Origin: Brevibacterium sp.
GTDB lineage: Bacteria; Actinomycetota; Actinomycetes; Actinomycetales; Brevibacteriaceae
Direction of reading: 5' to 3'
Length of the DNA: 64,000 nt
Assembly: GCA_030457025.1 (NCBI GenBank)
Contig: JAKDSA010000004.1
Location: 1-64,000, forward strand
Of this stretch, positions 33,633-43,471 are shown piece by piece. Position 1 is the first letter of the stretch, and every line of letters starts with the position of its first letter. The notes under the pieces are model-generated. The model made no database searches, was not told where the DNA came from, and worked only from the letters and a program-made list of their open reading frames with translations. Made by a program: the position numbers and the translations under genes.

Positions 33633-36600
33633 CGCACTCCGCTCGTCCTTCCGGTTCGACTCACCTGTCCGGTCCGACTCGCCTCGACCACGCGACCGGC
33701 ATCGACCGGTCGCGCCACATCTCCTTCAGCGTCGACGGCCAGCAGCACACAGGCTTCGCCGGTGACACCATCGCCAGTGCGCTCATCGCCTCCGGCCGCA
33801 TCGACTGCGGAGCCTCGACGTACCTGGGACGGTCCCGCGGGATCCTCAGCGCCGGCATCGAAGAGTCGAATGCCCTGGTCCGGGTCAAGGGACGTATCCC
33901 CGGCGATGTCAGCGAATCCATGCTGCCCGCCACCCGCGTGCCCATCACCGAGGGCCTCGAGGCCGATTACCTCTCGGGCTTGGGCATCCTCGACCCCGGT
34001 CAGGACGAACTCGTCTACGAGCACAAGCACATCCATGTCGACGTCCTCATCGTCGGTGCCGGACCCGCCGGTCTGGCCGCCGCCCGGGAGGCCGGGAAGT
34101 CAGGCGCCAGGACGCTCCTGCTCGACGACCGGTCCGCTCCCGGTGGCTCGCTGCTCTCCAGCCCGGGACGCAGTGTCGAGGGAGCCCTCGACGAGTCCAT
34201 CGACGAGGTGCCCGCCCCCGAGTGGATCGAGGCCACCGTCAACGGCTTCGCCGAGGCGGAGGAAATCACGTACCGTCCGAACACGACCGTCTTCGGCAGC
34301 TATGATTCGAACTTCTTCGTCGCCCTCGAAGACCGGACACGCGAACTCGTCGAAACCGAGGGCACGGGCTCCGGCGCGAGCGCGGGCTCTGCCGACAGCG
34401 ACCGGGACGACACCGCCTCCCGCGCGGGCACCCGGCAGCGGGTGTGGCACATCCGGGCCAAGCAGGTCGTGCTCGCCACGGGAGCCCATGAGCGCCCCAT
34501 CGTGTTCGCCGACAACGACCGACCGGGCATCATGCTCGCTTCGGCCGTGAGAACCTACCTCAACCGCTTCGGCGTCGCCGCGGGTCAGCGCATCGCGATC
34601 GCGGCGACGAACGATTCGGCCTACGAACTGCTGGCCGATCTGCACGCGGCCGGAATCGACGTTCCGGCGATCATCGACTCCCGGGCCACCGCCTCGGCGA
34701 TGGCCGAGAGAGTCGTCGACACGACGGGAACCCGACTCATCCTCGGCTCCACGGTCACCGGCACCGCAGGCGAGGGCCCGGCGGGGCGCATCAGCCGGGT
34801 CACCGTCGCAGCCCTCGATGAGGACGCTGTGGCGGCCGGTCACGGCGAAGACATCGACGTCGACCTGCTCGCTGTGGCCGGAGGGTTCTCCCCGGTCATC
34901 CACCTGCACGGACAGCGCAGAGGGCCAATCGTCTGGCGGGCCGACATCGCCGCCTTCGTCCCGAAGACACCGGTGCGCGACCAGTTCACCGTCGGCGCGA
35001 TCAATGGTGACTACTCCCTCGAAGCGGCTCTCAAAGACGGTGCCGAGGCGGGCAATGCCGCAGCCAACCGCTCCGGCTTCGCCGCCGCGCTCACCGTTCC
35101 CAAGGCCGCGGCGATGACCTTTGCACCGGCGCGCCCACTGTGGCTGGTCACCTCGGCCGAGGACGATCACACGGCGCTGACCACGCACTTCATCGACTTT
35201 CAGCGCGATCAGAGCGTGGCGGACGTGCAGCGGGCGATGAACGCAGGCATGCGCTCGGTCGAGCACATCAAGCGCTACACCTCGATCTCTACAGGAGGCG
35301 ACCAGGGCAAGACGAGTGCGGTCAATGCCATCGGCGCGATCACCAGCATCCTCGGCGAGACCGACCTGGGCTCGGTCGGGCACACGACCTTCCGCGCTCC
35401 CTTCGCCCCGGTGCCCTTCGCAGCATTGGCCGGCCGGCGGAAGGGCGAGCTGTTCGATCCGGCGCGCATCACCGCGATCCACCCCTGGCACGTGGCCCAC
35501 GGAGCCGAGTTCGAAGACGTCGGAGGGTGGAAGCGGCCCTGGTACTACCCCCGCCCGGGCGAGGACATGGAGGCAGCGGTGCTGCGCGAGGGCAAGGCCG
35601 TGCGCGAATCGGTCGGCTTCCAGGACGCCTCGACGCTGGGCAAGATCGAGATCCGCGGCACCGACGCCGGCGAGTTCCTCGGCCAGATCTACACGAACGG
35701 CTTCAAGAAACTGGGGGTCGGCAAGGGCCGCTACGGTCTCATGTGCACACCCGACGGCATGATCTTCGACGACGGCGTCACCCTGCGCGTGGCCGAGGAC
35801 CGCTACCTCATGACCACGACCACCGGCGGTGCCGCGACCGTCCTCGAATGGCTCGAGGAATGGCACCAGACCGAATGGCCGCATCTCGACGTTGTCTTCA
35901 CCTCGGTGACGGAGCAGTGGTCGACCGTCGCGGTCGCCGGCCCCAGGTCGCGAGACGTCATCGCCAAGATCGCCCCGAACCTCGACGTGTCCAATGAGAA
36001 CTTCGAGTTCATGGGCTTCCGCGAGACGACCCTGGCGGGCGGGATCCCGGCGCGCATCTGCCGGATCTCCTTCTCCGGTGAGCTGGCCTTCGAGGTCAAT
36101 GTCGAGAACTACTACGGCCTGGCCGTGTGGGAGGCCGTCGCCGAGGCGGGGGCCGAGTTCGACATCACCCCCTACGGCACCGAGGTCATGCACGTCCTGC
36201 GTGCCGAGAAGGGTTTCATCATCGTCGGTCAGGACACCGACGGGACCGTGACCCCGCAGGATGCGGGCATGGAGTGGATCGTCTCGAAGTTCAAGGACTT
36301 CATCGGCAAACGCTCATACTCACGGATCGACACGGCCCGCGAGGACCGCAAACACCTCGTCGGGGTCCTTCCCGTCGACGGCACGACCCGGCTGGCCGAA
36401 GGTGCGCAGCTCATCACCTCGGGCACCCCGGTGACTCCGGAGGCCGGGCCTGTGCCGATGATCGGCCACGTCACCTCCTCCTACATGTCGCCGAGCCTCG
36501 ATCGCCCGATCGGTCTCGCCTTCGTCGAGAACGGCCGGAACCGGACGGGTGAGATCATCCAATCCCCGGTTGCAGGCAGCCTCGTCGACGTCGAGATCAC

Positions 36601-36646
36601 CTCGCCCGTCTTCTACGATCCAGAAGGGAACCGCCGTGATGGCTGA
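33629..36646 (+). CDS. soxA: Sarcosine oxidase, alpha subunit
   Basis: 1005-aa subunit. The N-terminal ferredoxin-like module ([26 protein letters not shown]) is followed by an NAD/FAD dinucleotide fold, [22 protein letters not shown] (about 136-157), [21 protein letters not shown] (about 285-310), and a C-terminal aminomethyltransferase-like (T-protein) domain (about 620-1000: [60 protein letters not shown]) that binds tetrahydrofolate and captures formaldehyde as 5,10-methylene-THF. An acidic Ser/Gly/Asp insertion (about 246-265) is unusual. Overlaps soxD by ATGA and soxG by eight bases. Confidence 0.95.
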   Translation: MTHSARPSGSTHLSGPTRLDHATGIDRSRHISFSVDGQQHTGFAGDTIASALIASGRIDCGASTYLGRSRGILSAGIEESNALVRVKGRIPGDVSESMLPATRVPITEGLEADYLSGLGILDPGQDELVYEHKHIHVDVLIVGAGPAGLAAAREAGKSGARTLLLDDRSAPGGSLLSSPGRSVEGALDESIDEVPAPEWIEATVNGFAEAEEITYRPNTTVFGSYDSNFFVALEDRTRELVETEGTGSGASAGSADSDRDDTASRAGTRQRVWHIRAKQVVLATGAHERPIVFADNDRPGIMLASAVRTYLNRFGVAAGQRIAIAATNDSAYELLADLHAAGIDVPAIIDSRATASAMAERVVDTTGTRLILGSTVTGTAGEGPAGRISRVTVAALDEDAVAAGHGEDIDVDLLAVAGGFSPVIHLHGQRRGPIVWRADIAAFVPKTPVRDQFTVGAINGDYSLEAALKDGAEAGNAAANRSGFAAALTVPKAAAMTFAPARPLWLVTSAEDDHTALTTHFIDFQRDQSVADVQRAMNAGMRSVEHIKRYTSISTGGDQGKTSAVNAIGAITSILGETDLGSVGHTTFRAPFAPVPFAALAGRRKGELFDPARITAIHPWHVAHGAEFEDVGGWKRPWYYPRPGEDMEAAVLREGKAVRESVGFQDASTLGKIEIRGTDAGEFLGQIYTNGFKKLGVGKGRYGLMCTPDGMIFDDGVTLRVAEDRYLMTTTTGGAATVLEWLEEWHQTEWPHLDVVFTSVTEQWSTVAVAGPRSRDVIAKIAPNLDVSNENFEFMGFRETTLAGGIPARICRISFSGELAFEVNVENYYGLAVWEAVAEAGAEFDITPYGTEVMHVLRAEKGFIIVGQDTDGTVTPQDAGMEWIVSKFKDFIGKRSYSRIDTAREDRKHLVGVLPVDGTTRLAEGAQLITSGTPVTPEAGPVPMIGHVTSSYMSPSLDRPIGLAFVENGRNRTGEIIQSPVAGSLVDVEITSPVFYDPEGNRRDG

Positions 36647-37376
36647 CACCACCCACACCACCGAGCATCGCCAGAGACAGCTGCGCACCGTCGAGTCCTC
36701 CGCCGAGGCGCTCGATGCCCTCCGCGTCTCTCCCGGAGCCCACCTCGCCGAGGAGATGGCCACGGCCACCAAGGCCGGCGCAGACGCCGTGGGGCTGCGG
36801 GAACGAGTCTTCGCCGTCCAGCTCGGGCTGCGTTGTACGCCGCGAACCGCCTCGGCCGAGGCGCTCGAGTCTGCTCTCGGGATCACCTTGCCCACGCAGA
36901 TCGGCGAGGTCACCGGTGACGAAGCGGGACTGTATGCGCTCTGGCTGAGTCCCGATGAGTTCCTCGTCGTCGACGTCTCCCGGCGTCAGCGGCCCGGAGA
37001 GACCCTCGTCGCCGAGGCCTCCCTCGAGGGGCTACCGGGACAGGCTGTGGATCTGTCAGCGAACCGCACGATCCTCGAACTGACCGGGTCGAAGGCCCGT
37101 GAGGTCCTTGAGAAGAGCGTCCGCACCGACCTCCACCCGCGGGCCTTCGGCGTCAGCACGGCGATCTCGACCCAGCTGGGGACGGTGCCGGTCATCCTGC
37201 ACCACTCCGCAGCGCTCGAATACCGCGTCTATCCGCGGGCGAGCTTCGCGGACTTCACGGTCCGCTGGCTGCTCGACGGAATGGCGGAGTTCCTCATCGA
37301 CGGAGGTGCCGCGGACCTCGCCGGCAGCACGAGTGCCATCGGCACCGCGAGTGCCGAGGCCGAGAGCAGGCACTGA
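36639..37376 (+). CDS. soxG: Sarcosine oxidase, gamma subunit
   Basis: 245-aa subunit with the aminomethyltransferase-like fold of its family: [13 protein letters not shown] (about 107-119), [56 protein letters not shown] (about 132-190), [21 protein letters not shown]. The ~45-residue charged N-terminus is longer than usual. Start ATG 36639 lies inside the end of soxA, with AGAAGGGA about nine bases upstream. Its stop overlaps the sdaA start (TGATG), tying the serine dehydratase to the oxidase. Confidence 0.92.
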   Translation: MADTTHTTEHRQRQLRTVESSAEALDALRVSPGAHLAEEMATATKAGADAVGLRERVFAVQLGLRCTPRTASAEALESALGITLPTQIGEVTGDEAGLYALWLSPDEFLVVDVSRRQRPGETLVAEASLEGLPGQAVDLSANRTILELTGSKAREVLEKSVRTDLHPRAFGVSTAISTQLGTVPVILHHSAALEYRVYPRASFADFTVRWLLDGMAEFLIDGGAADLAGSTSAIGTASAEAESRH

Positions 37377-38614
37377 TGGCACTCGGTGTTCTCGACCTCT
37401 TCTCCATCGGCCACGGCTCCGACTCCGCAGTGCTGGCCGGGCTGTCGGGTCACGAACCCGAGACCCTCGACCCGGACATCGTGGCACCGTTGGTGACCGA
37501 GGTGAGAGCGCAGAGCTCGCTCAACCTCGGCGGGCGGAGGCCGATCGCCTTCGACCCGGAGACCGACATGGTCCTGCATCTGCGCGAATCGCTGCCCGGT
37601 CATCCCAACGGGATGCGGCTGAGCGCCGAGGTGGCCGGCTCCGTGATCGAACGCGACTACTATTCGATCGGGGGCGGCTTCGTCGTCACCGAGGACGAGA
37701 TGGGAGGCGAATCCGACGTCTCACGCGACCGCTTCCATTTCTCGTCGGCCGATGAGCTGTTGGCGCTCTGCCGGGACAACGAGCTGAGTATCGCCGAGCT
37801 CATAGCGCTCAATGAGCGGCAGCGACAGGACGAGAGCGAACTGCGTAAGCAGCTGCTCGAGATCTGGGCCGTCATGCGCGAATGCGTCGACAACGGGTGT
37901 TCGCGCACCGAGGAGCAGCTTCCGGGCGGGCTGAAGGTGCGCAGGCGCGCGCCGGAGCTTCGGTCACGGCTCGAAGACGCCGAGTACCGGGCGACCGGGT
38001 CCCTCGACGCCCTCGAATGGGTCAACCTGTACGCGCTGGCCGTCAATGAGGAGAACGCCTCCGGAGGCCGAATCGTCACCGCTCCGACGAACGGTGCCGC
38101 GGGGATCATCCCGGCTGTGCTGCACTACATGGACCGGTTCGTGATCGGCGATGACGAGTCCCAGCAGGTCAGAGACGAGGCCGTGGTGACATTCCTGCTC
38201 ACCTCCGGCGCGATCGGGATCCTGTTCAAACGCAATGCCTCGATCTCCGGGGCGGAAGTCGGCTGTCAGGGTGAGGTCGGCTCTGCCTGTGCCATGGCCG
38301 CCGCCGGTTTGTGCGCCGTCCTCGGTGGGAGTCCCGAGCAGGTGGAGAACGCCGCCGAGATCGGGCTCGAACACAATCTGGGCCTGACCTGCGATCCGGT
38401 CGGGGGACTCTTCCAGGTCCCGTGCATCGAACGCAATGCCATCGCCGCGGTGAAGGCGATCAATGCGGCCCGGCTGTCCATGCACGGCGACGGCAGTCAC
38501 CGGGTGAGTCTTGATCAGGCGATCGAGACGATGCGCCAGACTGGTGCCGACATGAAGTCGAAGTACAAGGAGACGTCACTCGGCGGACTCGCCGTCAACG
38601 TCGTCGAATGCTGA
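37376..38614 (+). CDS. sdaA: L-serine ammonia-lyase (iron-sulfur type) lacking the N-terminal SSSHT region
   Basis: 412 aa, about 45-55 shorter than usual (~455-465). It starts like the family, [12 protein letters not shown], then jumps straight to HGSDSAVLAGLSGHEPETLD; the normal sequence GIGPSSSHTVGPM... that binds substrate and supports the [4Fe-4S] cluster is missing. The rest is complete: YYSIGGGFVVTEDE (about 100), NEENASGGRIVTAPTNGAAGIIPAVLHY (about 225-252), AEVGCQGEVGSACAMAAAGL with cluster Cys, EHNLGLTCDPVGGLFQVPCIERNAI, and the C-terminal VNVVEC tail. Translation is coupled to soxG. It would turn serine made from the oxidase product into pyruvate and ammonia, but the gap makes activity doubtful. 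Confidence 0.85.
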   Translation: MALGVLDLFSIGHGSDSAVLAGLSGHEPETLDPDIVAPLVTEVRAQSSLNLGGRRPIAFDPETDMVLHLRESLPGHPNGMRLSAEVAGSVIERDYYSIGGGFVVTEDEMGGESDVSRDRFHFSSADELLALCRDNELSIAELIALNERQRQDESELRKQLLEIWAVMRECVDNGCSRTEEQLPGGLKVRRRAPELRSRLEDAEYRATGSLDALEWVNLYALAVNEENASGGRIVTAPTNGAAGIIPAVLHYMDRFVIGDDESQQVRDEAVVTFLLTSGAIGILFKRNASISGAEVGCQGEVGSACAMAAAGLCAVLGGSPEQVENAAEIGLEHNLGLTCDPVGGLFQVPCIERNAIAAVKAINAARLSMHGDGSHRVSLDQAIETMRQTGADMKSKYKETSLGGLAVNVVEC

Positions 38615-38650
38615 GTTGCAGGCCGGCGGGCGCGGGACGACTGCGAGGGC

Positions 38651-38680
38651 CGGCTGCGCATGACGGCTGCGCATGACGGC
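38651..38680 (+). repeat. 13-bp tandem repeat between sdaA and purU
   Basis: CGGCTGCGCATGA occurs twice in tandem (from about 38651) with a following partial copy. The 174-bp gap between the genes contains no other structure. Confidence 0.5.
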
Positions 38681-38788
38681 TGCGAGGGGCGGACGACCAC
38701 GTGCGAGGCCGCTGACCTGGGTGAAGTTGACCAGCACGCCCAACCCGCCAATGATAGAAGACACCCATCGAGTAAGGAAGCAGCGGAT

Positions 38789-39643
38789 ATGCAGGATTAC
38801 ATCTTCACCCTGGAATGCGACGAACGACCGGGCATTCTCCATTCCGTCACCGGTGCGCTGTTGACCCATGGGGGTGACATCAAGGAACTCAAGCAGTTCG
38901 ACGATCAGTACACGAAGCGCCTGTTCCTGCGCATCGACTTCAGCGTCGAGGAGGGCTCGAACGGTGCGATCGATGGACTGCGCAGCGACTTCGACGCTAT
39001 CGGCACCGAGTTCGGCGCTCGTTGGCAGATGTGGCCGCAGGGGGAGAAGCGTCGGGTCCTCATCATGGTCTCGAAGTTCGAACACTGCCTCAACGATCTG
39101 CTGTTCCGGTCCCGGGTCGGCGAACTGCCCATCGAGATCGCGGCCGTGGTGTCCAACCATCCCGACCACCGTGAACTCGTCGAATGGCACCACATCCCGT
39201 TCTTCCGCGTCCCGGTGACCAAGGAGACGAAGCCCGATGCGGAGGCGAAGCTGCTCGAGCTCGTCGACCGGTTCGAGGTCGATCTCGTCGTCCTCGCCCG
39301 CTACATGCAGGTCCTCTCCGATGACCTGGCTCGCGAGCTGACAGGCAAAGCGATCAACATCCATCACTCGTTCCTGCCCTCGTTCAAGGGCGCCAAGCCC
39401 TACCACCAGGCGTGGGAGCGGGGAGTCAAGACGGTCGGGGCGACCGCCCACTTCGTCAACAGCGAACTCGACGAAGGCCCGATCATCGCCCAGCAGCTCG
39501 TCGAGGTTGATCATGCGTTCGGCCCGCAGGACCTCGTCGCAGCCGGACGCGACGCCGAGTGCAAGGCCCTGTCCAATGCCGTGAAGTGGCACTGCGACGG
39601 CCGCGTCTTCCTCTCAGGCAAGCGCACCGTCGTCCTGCGCTGA
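38789..39643 (+). CDS. purU: Formyltetrahydrofolate deformylase
   Basis: 284-aa enzyme that hydrolyses 10-formyl-THF to formate and THF, balancing the one-carbon load from sarcosine oxidation. N-terminal ACT domain (MQDYIFTLECDERPGILHSVTGALL) and C-terminal formyltransferase domain with VVSNHPDHRELVEWHHIPF (about 110), DLVVLARYMQVLS (about 170-182), the INIHHSFLPSFKGAKPYHQAWERGVKTVGATAHFVNSELDEGPII catalytic block (about 190-235; Asn/His/Asp). ATG 38789 follows AAGGAAG. Same strand as soxBDAG-sdaA but 174 bp downstream; often the last gene of such operons. Confidence 0.93.
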   Translation: MQDYIFTLECDERPGILHSVTGALLTHGGDIKELKQFDDQYTKRLFLRIDFSVEEGSNGAIDGLRSDFDAIGTEFGARWQMWPQGEKRRVLIMVSKFEHCLNDLLFRSRVGELPIEIAAVVSNHPDHRELVEWHHIPFFRVPVTKETKPDAEAKLLELVDRFEVDLVVLARYMQVLSDDLARELTGKAINIHHSFLPSFKGAKPYHQAWERGVKTVGATAHFVNSELDEGPIIAQQLVEVDHAFGPQDLVAAGRDAECKALSNAVKWHCDGRVFLSGKRTVVLR

Positions 39644-39707
39644 GCCAGCGGGGCGACGCTGCTAGTCGACGCGGCGCGGTGCCGCTGCATTTCATCGGGG
39701 GGCTACC

Positions 39708-39751
39708 TTAGCTTCGAGAGCATACTCTATAGAGTGTGCTCTCGAAGCTAA
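39708..39751. terminator. Long bidirectional terminator palindrome
   Basis: A 44-bp palindrome with one mismatched pair; arms begin TTAGCTTCGAGAGCA and end TGCTCTCGAAGCTAA. It lies between convergent purU and decarboxylase genes. Shares the TTAGC-YTCGAG outer part with the one at 42496-42549. Confidence 0.75.
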
Positions 39752-39760
39752 CCTGTACTC

Positions 39761-39802
39761 TCGGCGACCTCGGCGACCTCGGCGACCTCGGCGACCTCGG
39801 CG
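39761..39802. repeat. TCGGCGACC nonamer tandem repeat
   Basis: About 4.7 copies of a 9-bp unit next to the terminator, downstream of the decarboxylase stop. Replication-slippage tract. Confidence 0.7.
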
Positions 39803-39824
39803 CCTGGGCGCCGGACCGCGGGGC

Positions 39825-41432
39825 TCAGCTGGGCTCGGGTTCCTGCGCCACGACGTTGAAGGTCTCCATCCTCGAATCCTGAGCGCCGCGGACATAGCCC
39901 GAGGGTGCTGCCGCGGTCATCCGGAGGAAATCGACGACCTCGGCGCTGAGGACCTCACCGGGCAGAACATTGGGCACACCGGGTGGATACGCGGCCAGAG
40001 CATCGGCCGAGACCCGACCGACCGCGTCGGCGAAGGACACCGTCCTGGGTGCCGCGAAGTAGGCATCACTGACCTCCAGGCGCTTCTCGCAGCTGCCCGG
40101 CAGGACGATTGGCCGCTCCGGCTCAGACTCGGACCGCGGCAGCTCCTGCAGAGCGGTCCAGAAACGATCGACATCGACAGGTGAGGTGGCGCCGATGAGC
40201 AGCAGAAGCGCCGAAGGCGTCGCCAGTTCGCAGTAGATCCGATGGTCGCGGATGAGCTGGTACTGGGCATCGGCACCGGTGATCCCCGCGCCACGGGTGT
40301 CGATGACGACCTTGAACGGGTCGTTGTCGATCGCATCATGACCGCCGAGGATGTCGGGAGTCGCGTCACGGAACCGCGCGTCGCTTCGGACTCGGCCTCG
40401 GATCTCCTCAGCGGTGGCCAGCGCTTCATCGATCGCCTCCGGGTGGGTGACCAGATGGCGGCGGGCCTCGTCGAGGGAGGACAGCAGGATCGCACTTGAG
40501 GAGGTCGACTGATAGGACTTCACGACCCGATCGACCAGCGTTTCGATGCGCCTGGCCTGTGGGCCGTGACCGAGGTGGATCATCGCGGACTGTGCGAGGG
40601 AGCCGGCGCCCTTGTGGGTGCTGGAGATGACGAGGTCGGCGCCCAGACGGACCGCGTTGACGGGCAGCTTCGGGTGCATGCCGAAGTGTGAGCCCCAGGC
40701 CTCATCGACGATGAGGGGAACATCGTGGGCGTGGGCCACCTCGGCGATGGCGGCGATATCGGCCACAGCACCGAAGTAGCTGGGGGAGACGAGGTAGACC
40801 GCGGCGGAATCTGGGTGCTCGCTCAGGGCGTTCTCGACCTCGGCCGGGGTCACTCCGTGGGAGGAGCCGAGTCCGACATCGACGCGAGGGTGGATGAAGT
40901 GCGGGCGCAGCTCGGCGTGGGTGACACCGTCGATGACGGAGGAGTGGACGCTGCGCTGAAGGACGAATTCGCGGCCCAATCCCCGCACGACGGTCGTGGC
41001 GATGTGGTTGCCGCCCGATGCGCCGTTGGTGATGAACCAGGTCCGCGTCGCGCCCCAGGCCTCGGCAGCGAGTTGTTGAGCCTGCATGATCGGAGTCACC
41101 CGCTCGTGATTGATCATGCGCCAGTTCTCCTGGTCGACGCCGCTGAAGAGCATGGGGAAGTCGATGGACATGCCGGGCTCGCCGACGACTTCGGCTAGCC
41201 CCGGCGCGTGGTCGCGGCTGCCCTGGTGGGCGGGCACATGCAGGCGCTGCCAGTCCTCGGCGGCCAGGGAACGCAGCGCTTCGGCATACGGGGCGGTGTG
41301 CTGGCGGGGATCGACCATGGTGCCCGTCTCAGCCGTTTCGGGGGCAGTTTCGGTGCCCGGGACGGGGGCAGCCTCGGTGCCCGTGGCGGGGATGATTGCT
41401 GTGTCTGGATGGAGGTGAGTATCGGCGCGCAT
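39825..41432 (-). CDS. PLP-dependent Orn/Lys/Arg decarboxylase-like protein
   Basis: 535-aa aspartate-aminotransferase-fold enzyme of the group III decarboxylases. Motifs: LHVPAHQGSRDHAPGL (about 66), TRTWFITNGASGGNHIATTVVRG (about 128-150), SPSYFGAVADIAAIAEVAHAHDVPLIVDEAWGSHFGMH (about 218-255) and the PLP lysine in LVISSTHKGAGSLAQSAM (about 272-289). C-terminal AYPPGVPNVLPGEVLSAEVVDFL is typical. Product is a polyamine-type amine (cadaverine, putrescine or agmatine) plus CO2. ATG 41432 gives a ~45-residue Thr/Pro/Glu-rich leader before the domain. The divergent LysR gene 74 bp away is its likely regulator. Confidence 0.88.
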   Translation of the reverse strand: MRADTHLHPDTAIIPATGTEAAPVPGTETAPETAETGTMVDPRQHTAPYAEALRSLAAEDWQRLHVPAHQGSRDHAPGLAEVVGEPGMSIDFPMLFSGVDQENWRMINHERVTPIMQAQQLAAEAWGATRTWFITNGASGGNHIATTVVRGLGREFVLQRSVHSSVIDGVTHAELRPHFIHPRVDVGLGSSHGVTPAEVENALSEHPDSAAVYLVSPSYFGAVADIAAIAEVAHAHDVPLIVDEAWGSHFGMHPKLPVNAVRLGADLVISSTHKGAGSLAQSAMIHLGHGPQARRIETLVDRVVKSYQSTSSSAILLSSLDEARRHLVTHPEAIDEALATAEEIRGRVRSDARFRDATPDILGGHDAIDNDPFKVVIDTRGAGITGADAQYQLIRDHRIYCELATPSALLLLIGATSPVDVDRFWTALQELPRSESEPERPIVLPGSCEKRLEVSDAYFAAPRTVSFADAVGRVSADALAAYPPGVPNVLPGEVLSAEVVDFLRMTAAAPSGYVRGAQDSRMETFNVVAQEPEPS

Positions 41433-41491
41433 GGGACCCACACTATGAATTGAAGCTTGTCTACGATATAGCAAGAAACCATCTACGGTGA

Positions 41492-41504
41492 CATAGTGTC
41501 TATG
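41492..41504. promoter_or_regulatory. Possible LysR auto-operator
   Basis: CATAG-TGT-CTATG immediately before the LysR ATG, in the 74-bp divergent promoter space shared with the decarboxylase. Perfect 5-bp arms; LysR sites commonly have such T-N11-A-like symmetry. Confidence 0.45.
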
Positions 41505-41506
41505 CC

Positions 41507-42439
41507 ATGATGAATCTGCAGCAGTTCCGGGTGCTCCTGGCGATCAGGGACGAGGGAAGCCTCAACCGTGCCGCCGAGGTGCTCGACCACGGAGTCCCGA
41601 CCGTGACCCATCATCTGCGCACCCTCGAATCCCATCTGCGGATCAGGCTCGTCGACCGGTCCCGCAACGGAGCCCGGCTGACCCCGCTGGGTGAGTCCTT
41701 CGCCGAGGAGATCGAGCCGGTGCTGGCACGCATCGACCGGGCCGAGCAGCTCGTCACCGCTCAACGCGATGCCGGGGTGGTGTCCCTGCGGGTCGGGTCA
41801 TTCTCCTCGATCGGATCGCGTCTCCTTCCCGCCGCGATTGCGCAGCTCCAGCAGCGGACCTCTGTGCGGGTCGAAGTCGTCGAGGCCGAACCCAGCGAAG
41901 TCGTGAGGATGCTGCACAGTGGTGAGGTCCATGCCGGTCTCATCTACGACATTCCCGAGTTGCCCGAGTTCGCCGGGCCGGAGCTGAGACTGCGCACCCT
42001 TCTCGACGAGCCGTACCGGGTCATGGTCGCCCGAGACGGAAGACTGGCGAGGCACGAGGTCCTCGACTTCGCGCTGATGAGCGATGTCGACTGGGTGTGC
42101 AGCCGCAACGAGTCAGAGGCCTCGGTGCGGGTGCTGCGACGGATCTCGCGGGGTCTCGGGTACGAACTGCGCGAACTCATGCGCAGCGATGACCTCTACA
42201 TGATCCATGGGCTCGTGGCCGAGGGCCTCGGGTGCGCATTGACCACCGAGGTGGCCGTCGACACCGACTTCGACGTCGTCCTCCGACCCGCGAAGCAGGA
42301 CCTGGGGCAGCGACGCGTGTCCTTCGTGACCCGTCCGGGACCGAACCCTGCCGCGGTGGGTTGGCTGGGCGAGATCCTCGGGTCGGTGGCGGCGCGACTG
42401 GAGGCCGCCTCGGCGACATCCTCGAATCCGAGACGGTGA
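41507..42439 (+). CDS. LysR-family transcriptional regulator
   Basis: 310-aa regulator. N-terminal winged helix (NLQQFRVLLAIRDEGSLNRAAEVLDHGVPTVTHHLRTLESHLRIRLVDRS, residues 3-53), linker helix, and LysR substrate domain (about 90-290: SLRVGSFSSIGSRLLPAAIAQLQQ; EVHAGLIYD). Divergent from the decarboxylase gene, suggesting acid, amino-acid or polyamine control of that enzyme; effector unknown. Followed by a bidirectional terminator. Confidence 0.9.
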   Translation: MMNLQQFRVLLAIRDEGSLNRAAEVLDHGVPTVTHHLRTLESHLRIRLVDRSRNGARLTPLGESFAEEIEPVLARIDRAEQLVTAQRDAGVVSLRVGSFSSIGSRLLPAAIAQLQQRTSVRVEVVEAEPSEVVRMLHSGEVHAGLIYDIPELPEFAGPELRLRTLLDEPYRVMVARDGRLARHEVLDFALMSDVDWVCSRNESEASVRVLRRISRGLGYELRELMRSDDLYMIHGLVAEGLGCALTTEVAVDTDFDVVLRPAKQDLGQRRVSFVTRPGPNPAAVGWLGEILGSVAARLEAASATSSNPRR

Positions 42440-42495
42440 GCAGAAGCGCGGCCGGCGGGTAGGGCAGCGTCCTCCTCTTGGGCTTCGTCGAGCGC

Positions 42496-42549
42496 ACACC
42501 TTAACCTCGAGCGCGCATGCTGCAAGGTGTGCGCTCGAGGCTAAGGTGT
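42496..42549. terminator. Bidirectional terminator palindrome, related to 39708-39751
   Basis: 22-bp arms (ACACCTTAACCTCGAGCGCG... against ...GCGCTCGAGGCTAAGGTGT, two mismatches) with a 10-nt loop, between convergent LysR and IclR genes. Same TTARCYTCGAG core as the first palindrome. Confidence 0.75.
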
Positions 42550-42580
42550 CCGCTCGATGTTCACGTGTGTTCTGCGGTGA

Positions 42581-43471
42581 TCAGGGCTCGGCCTGTGTGC
42601 TCAGCGCTTCACCGATGGCCTTGGCCTCGTGGCGCAGCAGCGCGACGAGGCGTTCGACGCGGGGACCGGTGACGCGCTCGGCGATGCTCGCGATGGACAG
42701 TGCCGCACGAGGGCGGCTGCCGCGGATCTTCAGCGGCACTCCCACCGCCCAGGACCCTTGGGCGAAGAGGCCGGGATTGTGGACGAAGCCATCGACCCGG
42801 GCACGGTCGATGATGTCGCGCAGTGCAGTGACGGACACCTTGGGGTAGCGCTCGGTGAAGAGCTGAGCATTGGCGTCGAACTGGGCGTCCACCTCGGCGG
42901 GGGAGAGTTCGGAGAGGATCGCGAGGCTGCCGGCGCCGATGCCCAGCGGATGACGATCACCCACGGACAAAGCGTTGTTCAGGATCTCGCCGAAGCCCTC
43001 CTCGCGCCTGGCGCAGATCGAGTAGCTGCCGGTGCGCATGGTCAGGAAGGCGGTGTCCTGGCTCAGCTCGGCCAGGCGCAGCAGGCTCGACTCCGACTCC
43101 GTGACCAGGGGGTCGACGGACTTCTGAGCGAGCTGGCCCAAAATCTGCGACTGCACACCCAGACGGTATCCGCCCTCCTCGAAGCGTTCGACGTAACCCA
43201 TGGCGATGAGCGCCTGGAGCATGCGGTGGACGCTGGCCTTGGGTCGTCCGCTGATCGAGGCGATCTCCGACAGACTCGCACCGCTGCCGCGCTCGCCGGC
43301 GATGAGGCCGACAAGGTTGAGCAGGGACAATGCGCGCTGGATGCTCTGGGCGCCGGTGCCGGGTTCCAGGTCATCGACGGCGTGGGCGACGTTGAAGGAC
43401 GCCGAGCGGCGCAGGATCTTCCCGCGCATCTTCATGCGGTGTTCGTCTTGGGGATCGGCACCGTTGTACAT
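42581..43471 (-). CDS. IclR-family transcriptional regulator
   Basis: 296-aa regulator. Winged helix (GTGAQSIQRALSLLNLVGLIAGERGSGASLSEIASISGRPKASVHRMLQALIAMGYVERFEEGGYRLG, about 37-100) and IclR effector domain (about 110-290: SQDTAFLTMRTGSYSICARREEG; LGIGAGSLAILSELS; GSWAVGVPLKI). Start taken at ATG 43471, although GGAGG is too close to serve it; ATG 43435 is a shorter option. It has no adjacent target gene; its site type matches the palindrome before the ACS transporter at 12.6 kb only in class, which is not evidence of control. Confidence 0.87.
   Translation of the reverse strand: MYNGADPQDEHRMKMRGKILRRSASFNVAHAVDDLEPGTGAQSIQRALSLLNLVGLIAGERGSGASLSEIASISGRPKASVHRMLQALIAMGYVERFEEGGYRLGVQSQILGQLAQKSVDPLVTESESSLLRLAELSQDTAFLTMRTGSYSICARREEGFGEILNNALSVGDRHPLGIGAGSLAILSELSPAEVDAQFDANAQLFTERYPKVSVTALRDIIDRARVDGFVHNPGLFAQGSWAVGVPLKIRGSRPRAALSIASIAERVTGPRVERLVALLRHEAKAIGEALSTQAEP

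Noticed and set aside
34100..36193. A 697-codon open frame on the minus strand opposite soxA
   Set aside because: It is antisense to a clear, motif-complete gene; long antisense frames are normal at this G+C content, and the translation shows no domain.
39761..39802. Nonamer repeat as a regulatory array
   Set aside because: Simple slippage tract downstream of a stop codon, next to a terminator; no promoter context.
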